From contig NZ_FOGI01000012.1 in the NCBI RefSeq assembly GCF_900111175.1, positions 186,001-250,000 on the forward strand: DNA of 64,000 nt, read 5' to 3'. The position numbers and the translations under genes were made by a program. The stretch's first letter is position 1, and every line of letters starts with the position of its first letter. Origin of the DNA: Actinokineospora terrae (GTDB lineage Bacteria; Actinomycetota; Actinomycetes; Mycobacteriales; Pseudonocardiaceae). Shown here piece after piece: positions 16,523 to 24,344 of this stretch. The notes beneath the pieces were generated by a model. That model was not told the origin of the DNA. It worked only from the letters and a program-made list of their open reading frames with translations, and searched no databases.

Positions 16523-17121
16523 ACCGCGCTCTCTGGTTCACTGTGGACGTTGGCCCGCACGACTCCGGGGACGGCCTCGGCGAGCGCCCGTGCGACGTGG
16601 CGGTCGGCCGCCTCGTCGTAGCGGTCGGTGATCTCGGCGGTGCCGAGCGCGACCCGGACGGTCCACCGGCTCGGGCCGCCGAAGACGGCCAACCGCCTGC
16701 GCAGGTCGGCGGCGATCTCCTCGTCGGACCGCGCCAGGACCCGCACCAGATCGCGCCGGGTCACCACCCCCACCAGCCGCGAGCCGTCGACGATCGGCAC
16801 GCAGCGGTGCCGGTCGTCGAGCATGACCCTGGCGAGCACCCCGGCGTCGGCACCCGCGCTCATCGCGACGGCGGGCGTGGTCATCACCTCGGCGACCGAG
16901 GCGGGTGGCCCGGGGTCGTCACCGGTGCGCACCCGCGGCTCGGCGCCGAAGCGGCCCCGCAGCAGGTCGGCCTCGGTGACGATCCCGATCAGGCGCTGGT
17001 CCTCGTCCACCACCGGAAGCGCCGTGTACCCCTTGTCCACCAACAGCTCCGCGGCCCGGCTGACCGGTGTACCCGGCCCGACCGTCAACACAGGTGCCGA
17101 CATGACATCGCGCGCTCGCAT
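16519..17121 (-). CDS. CBS-pair protein with C-terminal BON-like region
   Basis: A 200-residue protein starting MRARDVMSAPVLTVGPGTPV, with two CBS motifs (about 5-60 and 78-130; cores TALPVVDEDQRLIGIVTEADL and RCVPIVDGSRLVGVVTRRDL). A C-terminal BON-like domain of about 65 residues follows. It is similar in plan to the CBS-BON protein starting at 12266. Regulatory CBS pairs bind AMP/ATP and may tune a partner protein. ATG 17121 has GGGAGGAG at the right distance; an in-frame ATG at 17151 adds ten residues without a ribosome site. The bipartite DosR-type element at 17190-17219 lies about 70-100 bp upstream. Confidence 0.88.
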   Translation of the reverse strand: MRARDVMSAPVLTVGPGTPVSRAAELLVDKGYTALPVVDEDQRLIGIVTEADLLRGRFGAEPRVRTGDDPGPPASVAEVMTTPAVAMSAGADAGVLARVMLDDRHRCVPIVDGSRLVGVVTRRDLVRVLARSDEEIAADLRRRLAVFGGPSRWTVRVALGTAEITDRYDEAADRHVARALAEAVPGVVRANVHSEPESAV

Positions 17122-17189
17122 CGGGTCTCCTCCCACCGGGATCGTCACCACCGAACACTAGGTGCCGATCCCGCCCGCGCACCGCTGTC

Positions 17190-17221
17190 CGAGGTCCCAT
17201 CCGAACCGGGACCTTCGCTCC
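17190..17221 (-). promoter_or_regulatory. DosR-type bipartite element upstream of the CBS-DUF1003 operon
   Basis: GAGGTCCC (17191-17198), nine bases, then GGGACCTTCGCTCC (17208-17221). It is 25 of 30 bases identical to the element at 12151-12180, including the same gap and the trailing TTCGCT. No further gene-specific sequence is shared between the two promoters, so the conservation points to a regulator site. Confidence 0.6.
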
Positions 17222-17265
17222 GCGAAACACCGACCGCCCTTCGCCACCGCGGCGGCGTGACACCC

Positions 17266-17316
17266 GCTCTCGGCCTACCCGCAGCGGGGCGGCACAGGTC
17301 GGGCTCAAGGTGGTGA
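17266..17316 (+). mobile_element. relic of an integrase gene 3' end
   Basis: GCTCTCGGCCTACC (17266-17279) and ACAGGTCGG(G/A)CTCAAGGTGGTGA (17294-17316) match the last 50 bases of the integrase gene at 22009-22058. The first block is 14/14 identical and the second 22/23, separated by 14 bases here and 13 there. The intervening bases differ and the one-base difference shifts the frame. The rest of an integrase is not visible. This marks a second, lost copy of the element or a recombination scar. It sits at the right edge of the dormancy island. Confidence 0.6.
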
Positions 17317-17384
17317 CGCGGTGATCGGCGGTGTCGGCGTGCACTAGGACGCGAACCGCGTCAGCCTGCCGTTCGCGCGCTCCC

Positions 17385-18200
17385 TCAGCCCGTGGTCGCC
17401 CCGAAACCGGAACTCACTTCCGGCCAGACCCGCGGACGGCCCTGTTCCCGGCGGCCAACGGTGCTCCTGGTTGGCCACAACAGCGGTTGGGCGTCGATGC
17501 TGGACTCGCCCGCGACCCCGATCACGACGCCGCGGTTGTTCGCGCCGTACGCCGGGGTCACCCGACCGCGGTGGAGGCCGAGGTCGTGGATGTGGCCGTC
17601 GCGGCTCCAGCACACGGCGTGCACCGCGCGATCGGCGTCCAGCGAGTAGCCGACCACCACACCCCCTGTCGGTCATGGCCATCGCCTCGCTGCGATTGCC
17701 GCCCGGCAGCCCGCCCAGGTACTGGGCGCCTCCAGCGGCGTTCCACCGGACCGCGTAGCAGGTGTTGCCCGAGAACGCGCGTCCGATGGCCTGGCCCTCG
17801 GCGTTGATCGCGATCCCCGTGCTGCCGGGCAGTGCCTCCAGGTCGAACACCTGCCCGGAGGCGTCCCAGCGCACCGCGTGCGCGCTGTTCGAACCCATCG
17901 CGGTGCCGACCACCCGGCCCCGGTCGTTGATTCCCACCGCGTCGGTCGACTCACTGCCCGGCGGGTAGTCCAGCCGCACCAAACGGCCCGCCGGGTTCCA
18001 CCGCAGCGCGTGGGGGTGCGGGTTGTCGACCATGCCGACCAGGAACCCGAACCGGTTGGTCGCCGGGCATGGGCGTGCTCGCCACGTCCAGCCGATTCCA
18101 GCACGGCAATCGCGCCCGTCGGCGACCAGACACGGGGTGGAAGGCCCCGTCGGCGCCGTCCGAGACGCCGATGACCACGTCCCCGTTGACCTGCGTCGCC
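17385..18200 (-). pseudogene. frameshifted HAF-repeat protein gene
   Basis: Three successive minus-strand frames carry pieces of one repeat protein. Near 18,190-18,120 is VNGDVVIGVSDGADGAFHP. From about 18,060 to 17,665 another frame has three or four repeats of the type A(H)AVRW(N/D)A(A/S)G with (A)INA(E/D)GQ(A/V)(I/V)G between. From 17660 to 17385 a third frame has VVGYSLDADRAVHAVCWSRDG and NNRGVVIGVAG. This is the pattern of extracellular HAF-repeat or beta-propeller-like proteins broken by at least two frameshifts. The 5' end is joined to the truncated nitroreductase-like gene just upstream, so no intact start or signal peptide remains. Confidence 0.7.
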
Positions 18201-18206
18201 GTCGCG

Positions 18207-18548
18207 TCAACCGAACCGGGCGGTCGACACCTCCACCAGACGACACGGGACCAGGCATCCGCGGTGCAGGGCGACCTCACCACGGGCGGCCCGCGCGTTG
18301 CGCGGCCAGTGGCACCGGCCGCCGAGCATCGACACGAGGTACCAGCGGCCCAGCCTGTCGACCGTGCCCAGCGGGAACCGGGTGATCCGGCCGGTGCGCC
18401 GCCCGGCGACCTCCAGCGTGACCCATCGTCGAGGAGCCAACCCGGCCGCGAACACCGCGGCCCAGGACCGGGTGTAGCGGCGTGCGGTGGCGTTGGCCCG
18501 CCCACCCGCGTACCTGGCACGAAGGCGACGGACAGATCGCGTCGACAT
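18207..18548 (-). pseudogene. truncated deazaflavin-dependent nitroreductase (Ddn/DUF385 family)
   Basis: A protein of about 113 residues with WVTLEVAGRRTGRITRFPLGTV, RWYLVSMLGG and WPRNARAARGEVALHRG, blocks typical of F420-dependent Ddn-like proteins. The family usually runs 30 or so residues further, past a VRLVEV segment with a PI(I/L)K.YL region. Here the chain stops at VEVSTARFG, right where the remains of a HAF-repeat gene begin, so the 3' end seems to have been lost. ATG 18548 has TAGGAGGT five bases upstream. A DosR-type half-site lies 80 bp upstream at 18629, suggesting it was once part of the hypoxia regulon. A short functional protein cannot be excluded. Confidence 0.6.
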
Positions 18549-18628
18549 CGGCACCTCCTACCGCACCGCCGCAGCCGTGTGTGGCTGCCCGCAGCACAAC
18601 CCCGAGGCACCAGGACCGGCGACACGTG

Positions 18629-18642
18629 GGGACTTTCGCTCA
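18629..18642 (-). promoter_or_regulatory. DosR-type half-site upstream of the truncated nitroreductase
   Basis: GGGACTTTCGCTCA carries the perfect half-site GGGACTTTCGCT, also found at 12169 and nearly so at 17208. It lies about 80 bp before the start of the Ddn-like fragment. Confidence 0.45.
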
Positions 18643-18968
18643 ACGACGGGAGTGCCAGGGTGAGCCAGCGCTGTTCGTCCAGGCGTTGACCCCCGGCTGT
18701 CCGGCACCTACGCAGCCTGCCACCGCCACGAACTCGTCGCCGACCTCCCGGTCGAACAGCCCGGTCGCGCCTCCGGAAAGTCCATAATGGACTCAGGAGC
18801 GCTGGTGCCCGCCCTGTGGTCGCGGGCAGCAGCCTGACCTGGCTCACCGCAACCACAGGACGCGAGCACACCGCGCTGATCGCCGGCGCCGCCGTACCGG
18901 ATCGGTCGCCCTGGGTGATCAGCGTGGAGGTGCCAGGTCGATACCCACGTACTCGATGGGACTCAACC

Positions 18969-18982
18969 GGGACCTTGTCGGC
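18969..18982 (+). promoter_or_regulatory. DosR-type half-site upstream of a membrane protein gene
   Basis: GGGACCTTGTCGGC keeps the left half GGGACCTTG exactly, with no right half (10 of 14 overall). It lies 34 bp before a possible start at 19003 and about 137 bp before the preferred start at 19120. Confidence 0.4.
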
Positions 18983-19119
18983 CGAGCCGTGAGCCTTCCC
19001 GGATGAAGGTGACCCGCTCGGCGACCGCGTTCCCCGGGGCTCTCGGCGCCTGTGTGATCCACTCCGGCCACGGCGGAGCCGGTGGCGCGCGGGTCGCTTC
19101 CACAGTGGATGATTGGACC

Positions 19120-20268
19120 ATGTCGTCGAGCCAGTCCAGCGATCGGATCCGCCGGACCGAGCGGTGGTTCGTCCGCGAGGGTGCGCCCACCATGATCGAG
19201 GGGTACGGGTTCGCCACCCACGTCCTGCCCCGGATGCTGCCCGCGCTCGGTCTCGTGACGCTGGCCAGCCTGGCCTGGCTGGTGCCGCTCAAGTCGGCCG
19301 GGCCGCAGCGCTGGGTGTTGCTGGCCTGTGTGCTCGGCGTGACGGTCGTGGCGTGGTTCGTGCTGCGCCTGTTCGCCCTTCGCCTGCCCCGGTTCACGAA
19401 GGGCGCGCGGGTGGTGATCCTTGTGGTGTACGCGACGATGCCGGTGGCCGTGCCGCTGTTGCAGCTGCTCGTGGACGACACCGTGACCCCGCCGGGCGGG
19501 AGCGTGGTCGGGTTGCTGGGGTTCGTGATCTTCTTCGCGGCGGTCTTCGTGGTCACCCTGGTGGCCACCACCTACGGAACGGGCACGCTCGTCCGGCGGG
19601 CGATCCGGCACACGCTCTACGACCTGCGCAACAGCGTGCACCTGCTCGGCCGGGCGTTGCCCGCGATGCTGTTCGTGACGCTGTTCCTGTTCTTCACCGG
19701 CGAACTGTGGCAGATGATGAACCGGTTGGACTGGTGGCGGTTGCTGATCGTGATCGCGTTGTTCGCCGCGATCACCGTGTTGGCCTCGGCCACCCGGTTG
19801 CGCGACGAGATCGGCCGGGTGGAGCAGGACCTGAGCCCGGACCGCCTTTCCGCGGCGTGTCACGGCACGCCGCTGTCGGGTGTGGCGATCGTGCGGCCGT
19901 TGCACGCGACGCCTCTGAGCGGTCGCCAGAATCGGAATCTGCTGGTGGTGCTGGCCACTCGGCAGCTCGTGCAGGCCGGTGTGATCGGGCTGGCCCTGTT
20001 CGGGTTCTTCCTGGTGTTGGGGTTGGTGATGGTCACGCCGGAGGTCGCCGAGCAGTGGATCGGCGGACCTGTCGCCCAGTCGCGGTTGGTGCCCGGTATC
20101 CCGGTGGCGCTGCTGCGCAACGCCACGCTGTTCGCCGCGTTCGGCAGCATGTACTTCGAGATCACCTCCATGAGCGACGTCGAGCACCGGCAGCAGTTCT
20201 TCGCGCCGATCATCGATGAGGTCGAGCGCGTCCTCGCCGTTCGGGCGGTGTACTTGGCCGAGCGTTGA
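19120..20268 (+). CDS. multi-pass membrane protein of unknown function
   Basis: A 382-residue protein with about six hydrophobic segments, for example LPALGLVTLASLAWLVPL, WVLLACVLGVTVVAWFVLRL, VVGLLGFVIFFAAVFVVTLV and LIVIALFAAITVLA. A cytoplasmic-looking stretch of about 80 residues follows (from RLRDEIGRVEQDL), then one more helix pair and a charged C-terminus. I do not recognise the family. ATG 19120 is chosen because it begins a charged leader (MSSSQSSDRIRRTERWFVREGAP) just before the first helix; ATG 19003 is the alternative. A DosR-type half-site upstream (18969) suggests it may belong to the stress island. The remains of an integrative element follow within 60 bp. Confidence 0.75.
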   Translation: MSSSQSSDRIRRTERWFVREGAPTMIEGYGFATHVLPRMLPALGLVTLASLAWLVPLKSAGPQRWVLLACVLGVTVVAWFVLRLFALRLPRFTKGARVVILVVYATMPVAVPLLQLLVDDTVTPPGGSVVGLLGFVIFFAAVFVVTLVATTYGTGTLVRRAIRHTLYDLRNSVHLLGRALPAMLFVTLFLFFTGELWQMMNRLDWWRLLIVIALFAAITVLASATRLRDEIGRVEQDLSPDRLSAACHGTPLSGVAIVRPLHATPLSGRQNRNLLVVLATRQLVQAGVIGLALFGFFLVLGLVMVTPEVAEQWIGGPVAQSRLVPGIPVALLRNATLFAAFGSMYFEITSMSDVEHRQQFFAPIIDEVERVLAVRAVYLAER

Positions 20269-20325
20269 TCCTGCGGGGTGTCGACGCTGCACGGAGCCGG
20301 TGCGCATCGCCGCACCACCCTCGGC

Positions 20326-20637
20326 CTGCCGGGTCGACGAGTCTTGGTGTCGCGGAAGTGGTCGGGGAAGACTCTGGCGGAGCACAGGGCGGATCGGTCC
20401 GCGTTCGTGACAGACACGCTCGCAGCGGTTGGCATCGTCAAATCGGTACGGGATACCTCGGCGCTGGTGTGGCGCAAGCTCGCACCAGGAGACCGCAACG
20501 CGCCACCCCGGGATCACCTTGTCATGCGCGCCATCGCGGAGCGGGTGACATGGCGGGCTGAGTATGACCGGGCGCTCCTGGCAGCGCAGGGGCCACCAGG
20601 CTCGAAACTTTCAGCAACCGCGGAGGTGGCGGCATGA
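20326..20637 (+). pseudogene. C-terminal remnant of a pSAM2-like replication initiator
   Basis: About 100 codons with RRVLVSRKWSGKTLAEHRADR, TSALVWRKLAPGD and LVMRAIAERVTWRAEYDRALLAAQG. These blocks resemble the extreme C-terminus of the rolling-circle-type replication initiators (RepSA-like) of actinobacterial integrative and conjugative elements. The preceding several hundred codons of such a protein are missing, because an unrelated membrane gene ends at 20268. The stop overlaps the ATG of the excisionase gene (ATGA), the normal rep-xis-int order of pSAM2-like elements. The initiator is therefore dead, and only its tail, coupled to xis, remains. Confidence 0.65.
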
Positions 20638-20858
20638 GCGGCACGGTTCGCCTGGTCGATGGCGACTGGTACACAACGGAGGAACTGGCGACTCTCCTGC
20701 ATGTGGACGCCTCGACGGTGCGGCGGTGGCGGACCTTGAGGCCGTACTACGGTCCGGCTTTCGTGCGGGTGTCGGAGCGGGTTGTCGTCTACGCGGCTGA
20801 CGATGTCGAGGCGTGGGTCCGGGCTCGCAGGACCGACCCAGGGCAGGTGGCGGCCTGA
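20634..20858 (+). CDS. xis: excisionase / AlpA-like DNA-binding protein
   Basis: A 74-residue winged-helix protein with WYTTEELATLLHVDASTVRRWR at its start and VVVYAADDVEAWVRARR at its end, typical of MerR-like/AlpA excisionases encoded just before integrases. In pSAM2-type elements Xis bends att-site DNA so that Int can excise the element. It overlaps the rep remnant (ATGA) and, by one base, the integrase gene (TGATG). Because rep and all transfer genes are missing, it may only be able to drive local excision. Confidence 0.85.
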   Translation: MSGTVRLVDGDWYTTEELATLLHVDASTVRRWRTLRPYYGPAFVRVSERVVVYAADDVEAWVRARRTDPGQVAA

Positions 20859-22063
20859 TGGTGGAGCGCATAGATCTACCCGTTGGGATCGAGCTGTGGT
20901 GCGACATCGAGTGCCGCCCCGGGGCCACCGGGGATGGCTACCGGGCGCGGGTGCGGTGGCGTGATCCGCAGACGGGGAAGCGACCGTCCAAGTCGGAGAC
21001 GTTCAAGACCTTGCCCGAAGCGGAAGCGTGGATTGACAGGCTGAAGGCCAAGGCGGCGATTGGAGTCAGCCCGGTCACGTTGACCAGCACGCTTGAGGTC
21101 TACGGCGAGTCCGTCATGGACCTGGCCATGCGCGGGTTGGAGCGGAAGACGCTCGATCCCTACATGTCCGGGTGGCGTAAGCGCGTGGTGCCGACCGTGG
21201 GGCACCTGGCGGTTCCGATGATCACCAACGGGGTCGTTGACCGGGCTGTGAACGGGTGGATCGCGGACGAGTGCGGTCGGTCGACGGTGAAGAACACGCT
21301 CGCGGTGTGGGCGCGGGTGATGGAACAGGCCAAGCGGGATGAGTTGGTCGATCGGAATCCGGTTGAGGTCAAGGGGTGGCAGAAGCAGTACCAGCTCGTA
21401 GAAGACGAATTGGACGACCCGCGGTCGATGGCGCTGGCGGACTACGCGGCATTGAGTCGACTGGCGGACGCGTTGGTCGAGCGGTCGGCGGGGCGATTCG
21501 CCGGGTGGGGCAAGGTCGTGAAGTTCATGGGGTGCACGGCGGCTCGGATTGGAGAAGCGTCGGGTTGTCGGGTGCGCGACATCGACACAAAGACGTGGAT
21601 GTGGCTGGTGCGCAGGCAGACGACCACCACATCCGGCGGCTTGGTGGACAAGAACACCAAAGGCAAGCGGGCACGGTTGGTGCCGTTGATCGAGGAGGTC
21701 CGGCCACTCGTCCTGGAACAGATCGACCGCGTCGACCAGGACCCGGACGCGCGTCTGTTCACCGGTCCCAGGGGCGGCAGGATCACCACGGCTGTGCTGC
21801 GAGACGCGACGCATTGGGACGACGTAGTGGCTAAGCAAGGGTATGAACACCTTCGGCGGCACGATCTACGGCACACCGGTCTCACGTGGATGGCCAACGC
21901 CGGGATCCCGGTGCACGTCCTGCGGCTGATCGCGGGCCACGGCTCCCTGGACACCACCCAGCGATACCTACACCCGAACCACGACCAATTCACCGACGCC
22001 GGAAACCTGCTCTCGGCCTACCTCCAGCGCACCGAACAGGTCGGACTCAAGGTGGTGAGCTGA
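20858..22063 (+). CDS. int: tyrosine recombinase / integrase (pSAM2-like)
   Basis: A 401-residue site-specific recombinase. An N-terminal AP2-like/arm-binding region (about 1-60) precedes a SAM-like core-binding domain (about 75-175) and the catalytic domain (about 195-390). Visible catalytic residues are Arg in CTAARIGEASG, His and Arg in HDLRHTG, His in AGHGSLDT and the Tyr nucleophile in TQRYLHP. It starts at ATG 20858, sharing a base with the xis stop. It points at a tRNA-Pro gene 100 bp downstream, the usual attB for pSAM2-type elements, so integration at the 3' end of that tRNA is likely. No second att copy was found on the left. Confidence 0.93.
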   Translation: MVERIDLPVGIELWCDIECRPGATGDGYRARVRWRDPQTGKRPSKSETFKTLPEAEAWIDRLKAKAAIGVSPVTLTSTLEVYGESVMDLAMRGLERKTLDPYMSGWRKRVVPTVGHLAVPMITNGVVDRAVNGWIADECGRSTVKNTLAVWARVMEQAKRDELVDRNPVEVKGWQKQYQLVEDELDDPRSMALADYAALSRLADALVERSAGRFAGWGKVVKFMGCTAARIGEASGCRVRDIDTKTWMWLVRRQTTTTSGGLVDKNTKGKRARLVPLIEEVRPLVLEQIDRVDQDPDARLFTGPRGGRITTAVLRDATHWDDVVAKQGYEHLRRHDLRHTGLTWMANAGIPVHVLRLIAGHGSLDTTQRYLHPNHDQFTDAGNLLSAYLQRTEQVGLKVVS

Positions 22064-22110
22064 TCATGTCCCAAGCGTGTCCCAAACGGGCTCTGAAGTG
22101 GATCAACGAC

Positions 22111-22152
22111 AAAGGGTCCCCGAGCGGTGAAACACCAGCTCAGAGACCCTTT
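22111..22152. terminator. stem-loop between int and tRNA-Pro
   Basis: AAAGGGTC (22111-22118) pairs with GACCCTTT (22145-22152). An inner pair GAGC/GCTC (22122-22125 and 22137-22140) gives a nested hairpin. Placed between two converging transcripts, it could terminate both int and tRNA-Pro. It could instead be part of the attachment region. Confidence 0.5.
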
Positions 22153-22161
22153 AGTCGACCG

Positions 22162-22235
<74 letters not shown>

Positions 22236-22276
22236 GCCGCATCCGCTGTTCGCGGGTGCTGGGAAAGAGTAGCGCA

Positions 22277-22322
22277 TGGGGGTGGTGGGGGTTCCAGGGG
22301 GGTGCTGGGGATCATTGGGGGG
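22277..22322 (+). other. cluster of G-runs upstream of the DUF3592-like gene
   Basis: Five runs of four to six G occur within 46 bases (22278-22282, 22287-22291, 22297-22302, 22307-22310, 22317-22322), separated by four to six bases. This is a textbook potential G-quadruplex sequence. It lies between the 5' end of tRNA-Pro and a G-rich membrane gene. Confidence 0.55.
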
Positions 22323-22960
22323 TGCTGAAGATCGTTCGGGTTGGGGTTGTGGGTGCGGTGTTGCCCCTGGGGGTCTTGGGCGCGGGGTGGGGTGGGGCGG
22401 CGGTCGGTGTTGGGGCGGGGTGGGTTGTGGTGCCTGCCGTCTTGGTCACCTTGGGGGTGGGGGTGGTGGCGCTTCGGGGGATCTTGACGATGTTCGAGGG
22501 TGGGGTGAAGGAGGGGAGCGATGTCGAGGGGCTGGTGTGGGTCTCGGGGTTCCTGATGTTCATCGCCGTGGTGTTCGGGGGGTTGGTGGGGGTGCCGGGG
22601 TGGGTGGCGATCAGGGGGGCGCAGGTCACCCGGTGTGAGGTGGTGTCGGTGGACGACGGGTCGGCGGTGGATGCCGGGGATGGGGTTTACACCGTTTACC
22701 GACATGTCGTCGCGTGCCCCGGGGGGTATCCGGGGACCTATGAGGTCGATGAGCGGCACACGGATACCGTGGAGTTGCTTGTGGACCCCGAGCGCGAGAC
22801 ACCGCCGGAGTACCTCCGGGGGGATGCGTTCGCTGCGGCGCTCGGGGCGTGGGTAGCGCTACCCGCGGCTGGTCTGCTTCTGCTGATCAGCCTGGGTAGG
22901 TCTATCTACTGGTTCAGGACTTCCGGGCCTTCTTCTCGCGAACTCGCACCGAGATCCTGA
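22322..22960 (+). CDS. DUF3592-like membrane protein
   Basis: A protein of about 212 residues with hydrophobic segments at the N-terminus (two helices within the first 55 residues), in the middle (VWVSGFLMFIAVVFGGLVG) and near the C-terminus (LGAWVALPAAGLLLLISLG). An extracytoplasmic-looking domain holds a CEVV.V...HVVACPGG.PGTYEV segment and LLVDPER, as in DUF3592-type proteins. The coding strand is strikingly rich in G-runs, unlike the flanking genes. GTG 22322 follows a GGGGG run. The 3' end overlaps the convergent der gene by 47 bp, which is unusual, so the last 15 codons may not be typical of the family. Confidence 0.6.
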   Translation: MLKIVRVGVVGAVLPLGVLGAGWGGAAVGVGAGWVVVPAVLVTLGVGVVALRGILTMFEGGVKEGSDVEGLVWVSGFLMFIAVVFGGLVGVPGWVAIRGAQVTRCEVVSVDDGSAVDAGDGVYTVYRHVVACPGGYPGTYEVDERHTDTVELLVDPERETPPEYLRGDAFAAALGAWVALPAAGLLLLISLGRSIYWFRTSGPSSRELAPRS

Positions 22961-24344
22961 CCGGCGTGCCCGTGAAGCCGAACTGCTCGCGCAGCTTGCG
23001 CTCGATGAACCTGCGGTACCCGGCCTCGAGGAAGCCGCTGGTGAACAGCACGAACGTCGGCGGGCGGGTCTGGGCCTGGGTCGCGAACAGGACCTTGGGC
23101 TGCTTGCCGCCGCGGACCGGGGGCGGGGTGGCGGCGATGAGGTCGGAGAGCCAGGAGTTGAGCTGGCCGGTGGACACGCGCTGGTCCCACGAGTCGAGCG
23201 CGGTGCGCAGGGCCGGGGCGAGCTTGCGCACCGAACGACCCGTGAGCGCGGAGACGTTGATCTTCTCCGCCCACGGCACCCGGACCAGGCCGCGGTCGAG
23301 CTCGCGCTCGAGCTGGTGGCGGCGGTCCTCGTCGACCAGGTCCCACTTGTTGAACGCCAGCACGCAGGCCCGGCCGGAGTCGACGACCATCGACAGCACC
23401 CGCAGGTCCTGCTCGGCGATGGGCTCGGCCGCGTCGAGCAGCACGATCGCCACCTCGGCCGACTCGATGGCCGCCTTGGTGCGCAGCGAGGCGTAGTACT
23501 CGGTGCCGCTGGCGAAGTTGACCCGCTTGCGCAGGCCCGCGGTGTCGACGAAGCGCCAGATCTGCTCGTCCAGCTCCACCAGGGAGTCGACCGGGTCGAC
23601 GGTGGTGCCCGCGACCGAGTCGACGACCGCGCGGTTCTCGCCGGTCAGGCGGTTGAGCAGGCTGGACTTGCCGACGTTCGGCTTGCCGACCAGGGCGACC
23701 CGGCGGGGGCCGCCGCGCATGCCGAAGGTCTCCTTGGGGGTCTCCGGCAGGGCCTTCAGGATCGCGTCGAGCAGGTCACCGGAGTTACGACCGTGCAGGG
23801 CGCTTACCGGGAACGGCTCCCCCAGGCCCAACGACCATAGAGCGGCCGTGTCGGCCATCAGGCGGTCATCGTCCACCTTGTTCGCGACCAGGATCACCGG
23901 CTGCTTGGACCTACGCAGCACCTTGGCGACGGCCTCGTCGGTGGAGGTAGCGCCAACGGTGGCGTCGACCACGACGACCACCGCGTCCGAGTTCGCCATC
24001 GCGTACTCGGCCTGCGCGGCGATGGCCCTGGGCAGGCCGTCCAGGCCGGGCTCCCAGCCACCGGTGTCGAGCACGGTGAACCGGCGCCCGTTCCACAGCG
24101 CGTCGTAGGCGACCCGGTCCCTGGTCACGCCGGGGACGTCCTGGACGACGGCCTCGCGGCGGCCCAGGATGCGGTTCACCAGTGTCGACTTGCCCACGTT
24201 GGGCCTACCGACCACGGCGAGTACCGGTTGCGCTACCGCGCCGTCGGCGTCGTCCTCGGCGAAGGAGTCGACCTCGGCCCATTCGGACTCGTCGGACCAG
24301 GTCCCGTCCAGGGCGTCCTCGTAGGTCCCATCAAGCTCAGTCAT
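22914..24344 (-). CDS. der: ribosome biogenesis GTPase Der (EngA)
   Basis: A 476-residue double-GTPase needed for 50S subunit assembly. An acidic N-terminal extension of about 40 residues, usual in actinobacteria, is followed by GTPase 1 (GRPNVGKST, DTGGW, NKVD) and GTPase 2 (GKPNVGKSS, DTAGLRKR, NKWD). A C-terminal KH-like domain ends VRVREKKARKS. The ATG at 24344 overlaps the plsC-like gene by four bases (ATGA), making it the last gene of a cmk-plsC-der operon. This order is conserved in actinobacteria, as is a tRNA-Pro gene beside it. Confidence 0.97.
   Translation of the reverse strand: MTELDGTYEDALDGTWSDESEWAEVDSFAEDDADGAVAQPVLAVVGRPNVGKSTLVNRILGRREAVVQDVPGVTRDRVAYDALWNGRRFTVLDTGGWEPGLDGLPRAIAAQAEYAMANSDAVVVVVDATVGATSTDEAVAKVLRRSKQPVILVANKVDDDRLMADTAALWSLGLGEPFPVSALHGRNSGDLLDAILKALPETPKETFGMRGGPRRVALVGKPNVGKSSLLNRLTGENRAVVDSVAGTTVDPVDSLVELDEQIWRFVDTAGLRKRVNFASGTEYYASLRTKAAIESAEVAIVLLDAAEPIAEQDLRVLSMVVDSGRACVLAFNKWDLVDEDRRHQLERELDRGLVRVPWAEKINVSALTGRSVRKLAPALRTALDSWDQRVSTGQLNSWLSDLIAATPPPVRGGKQPKVLFATQAQTRPPTFVLFTSGFLEAGYRRFIERKLREQFGFTGTPVRISVRVREKKARKS

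Larger units (their letters stand above)
18549..19119. other. 570-bp region without a convincing gene; two DosR-type sites
   Basis: No reading frame here shows recognisable protein features, and short frames on both strands look like noise or decayed coding DNA. The clear elements are the two DosR-type sites at 18629-18642 and 18969-18982. An in-frame ATG at 19003 could extend the downstream membrane protein by 39 residues, but that extension is not conserved-looking. Confidence 0.5.

Noticed and set aside
20269..20330. Searched for a left copy of the tRNA-Pro 3' end (attL) near the rep remnant
   Set aside because: No match to the T-arm or acceptor region of the tRNA was visible there; the left end of the element seems lost.
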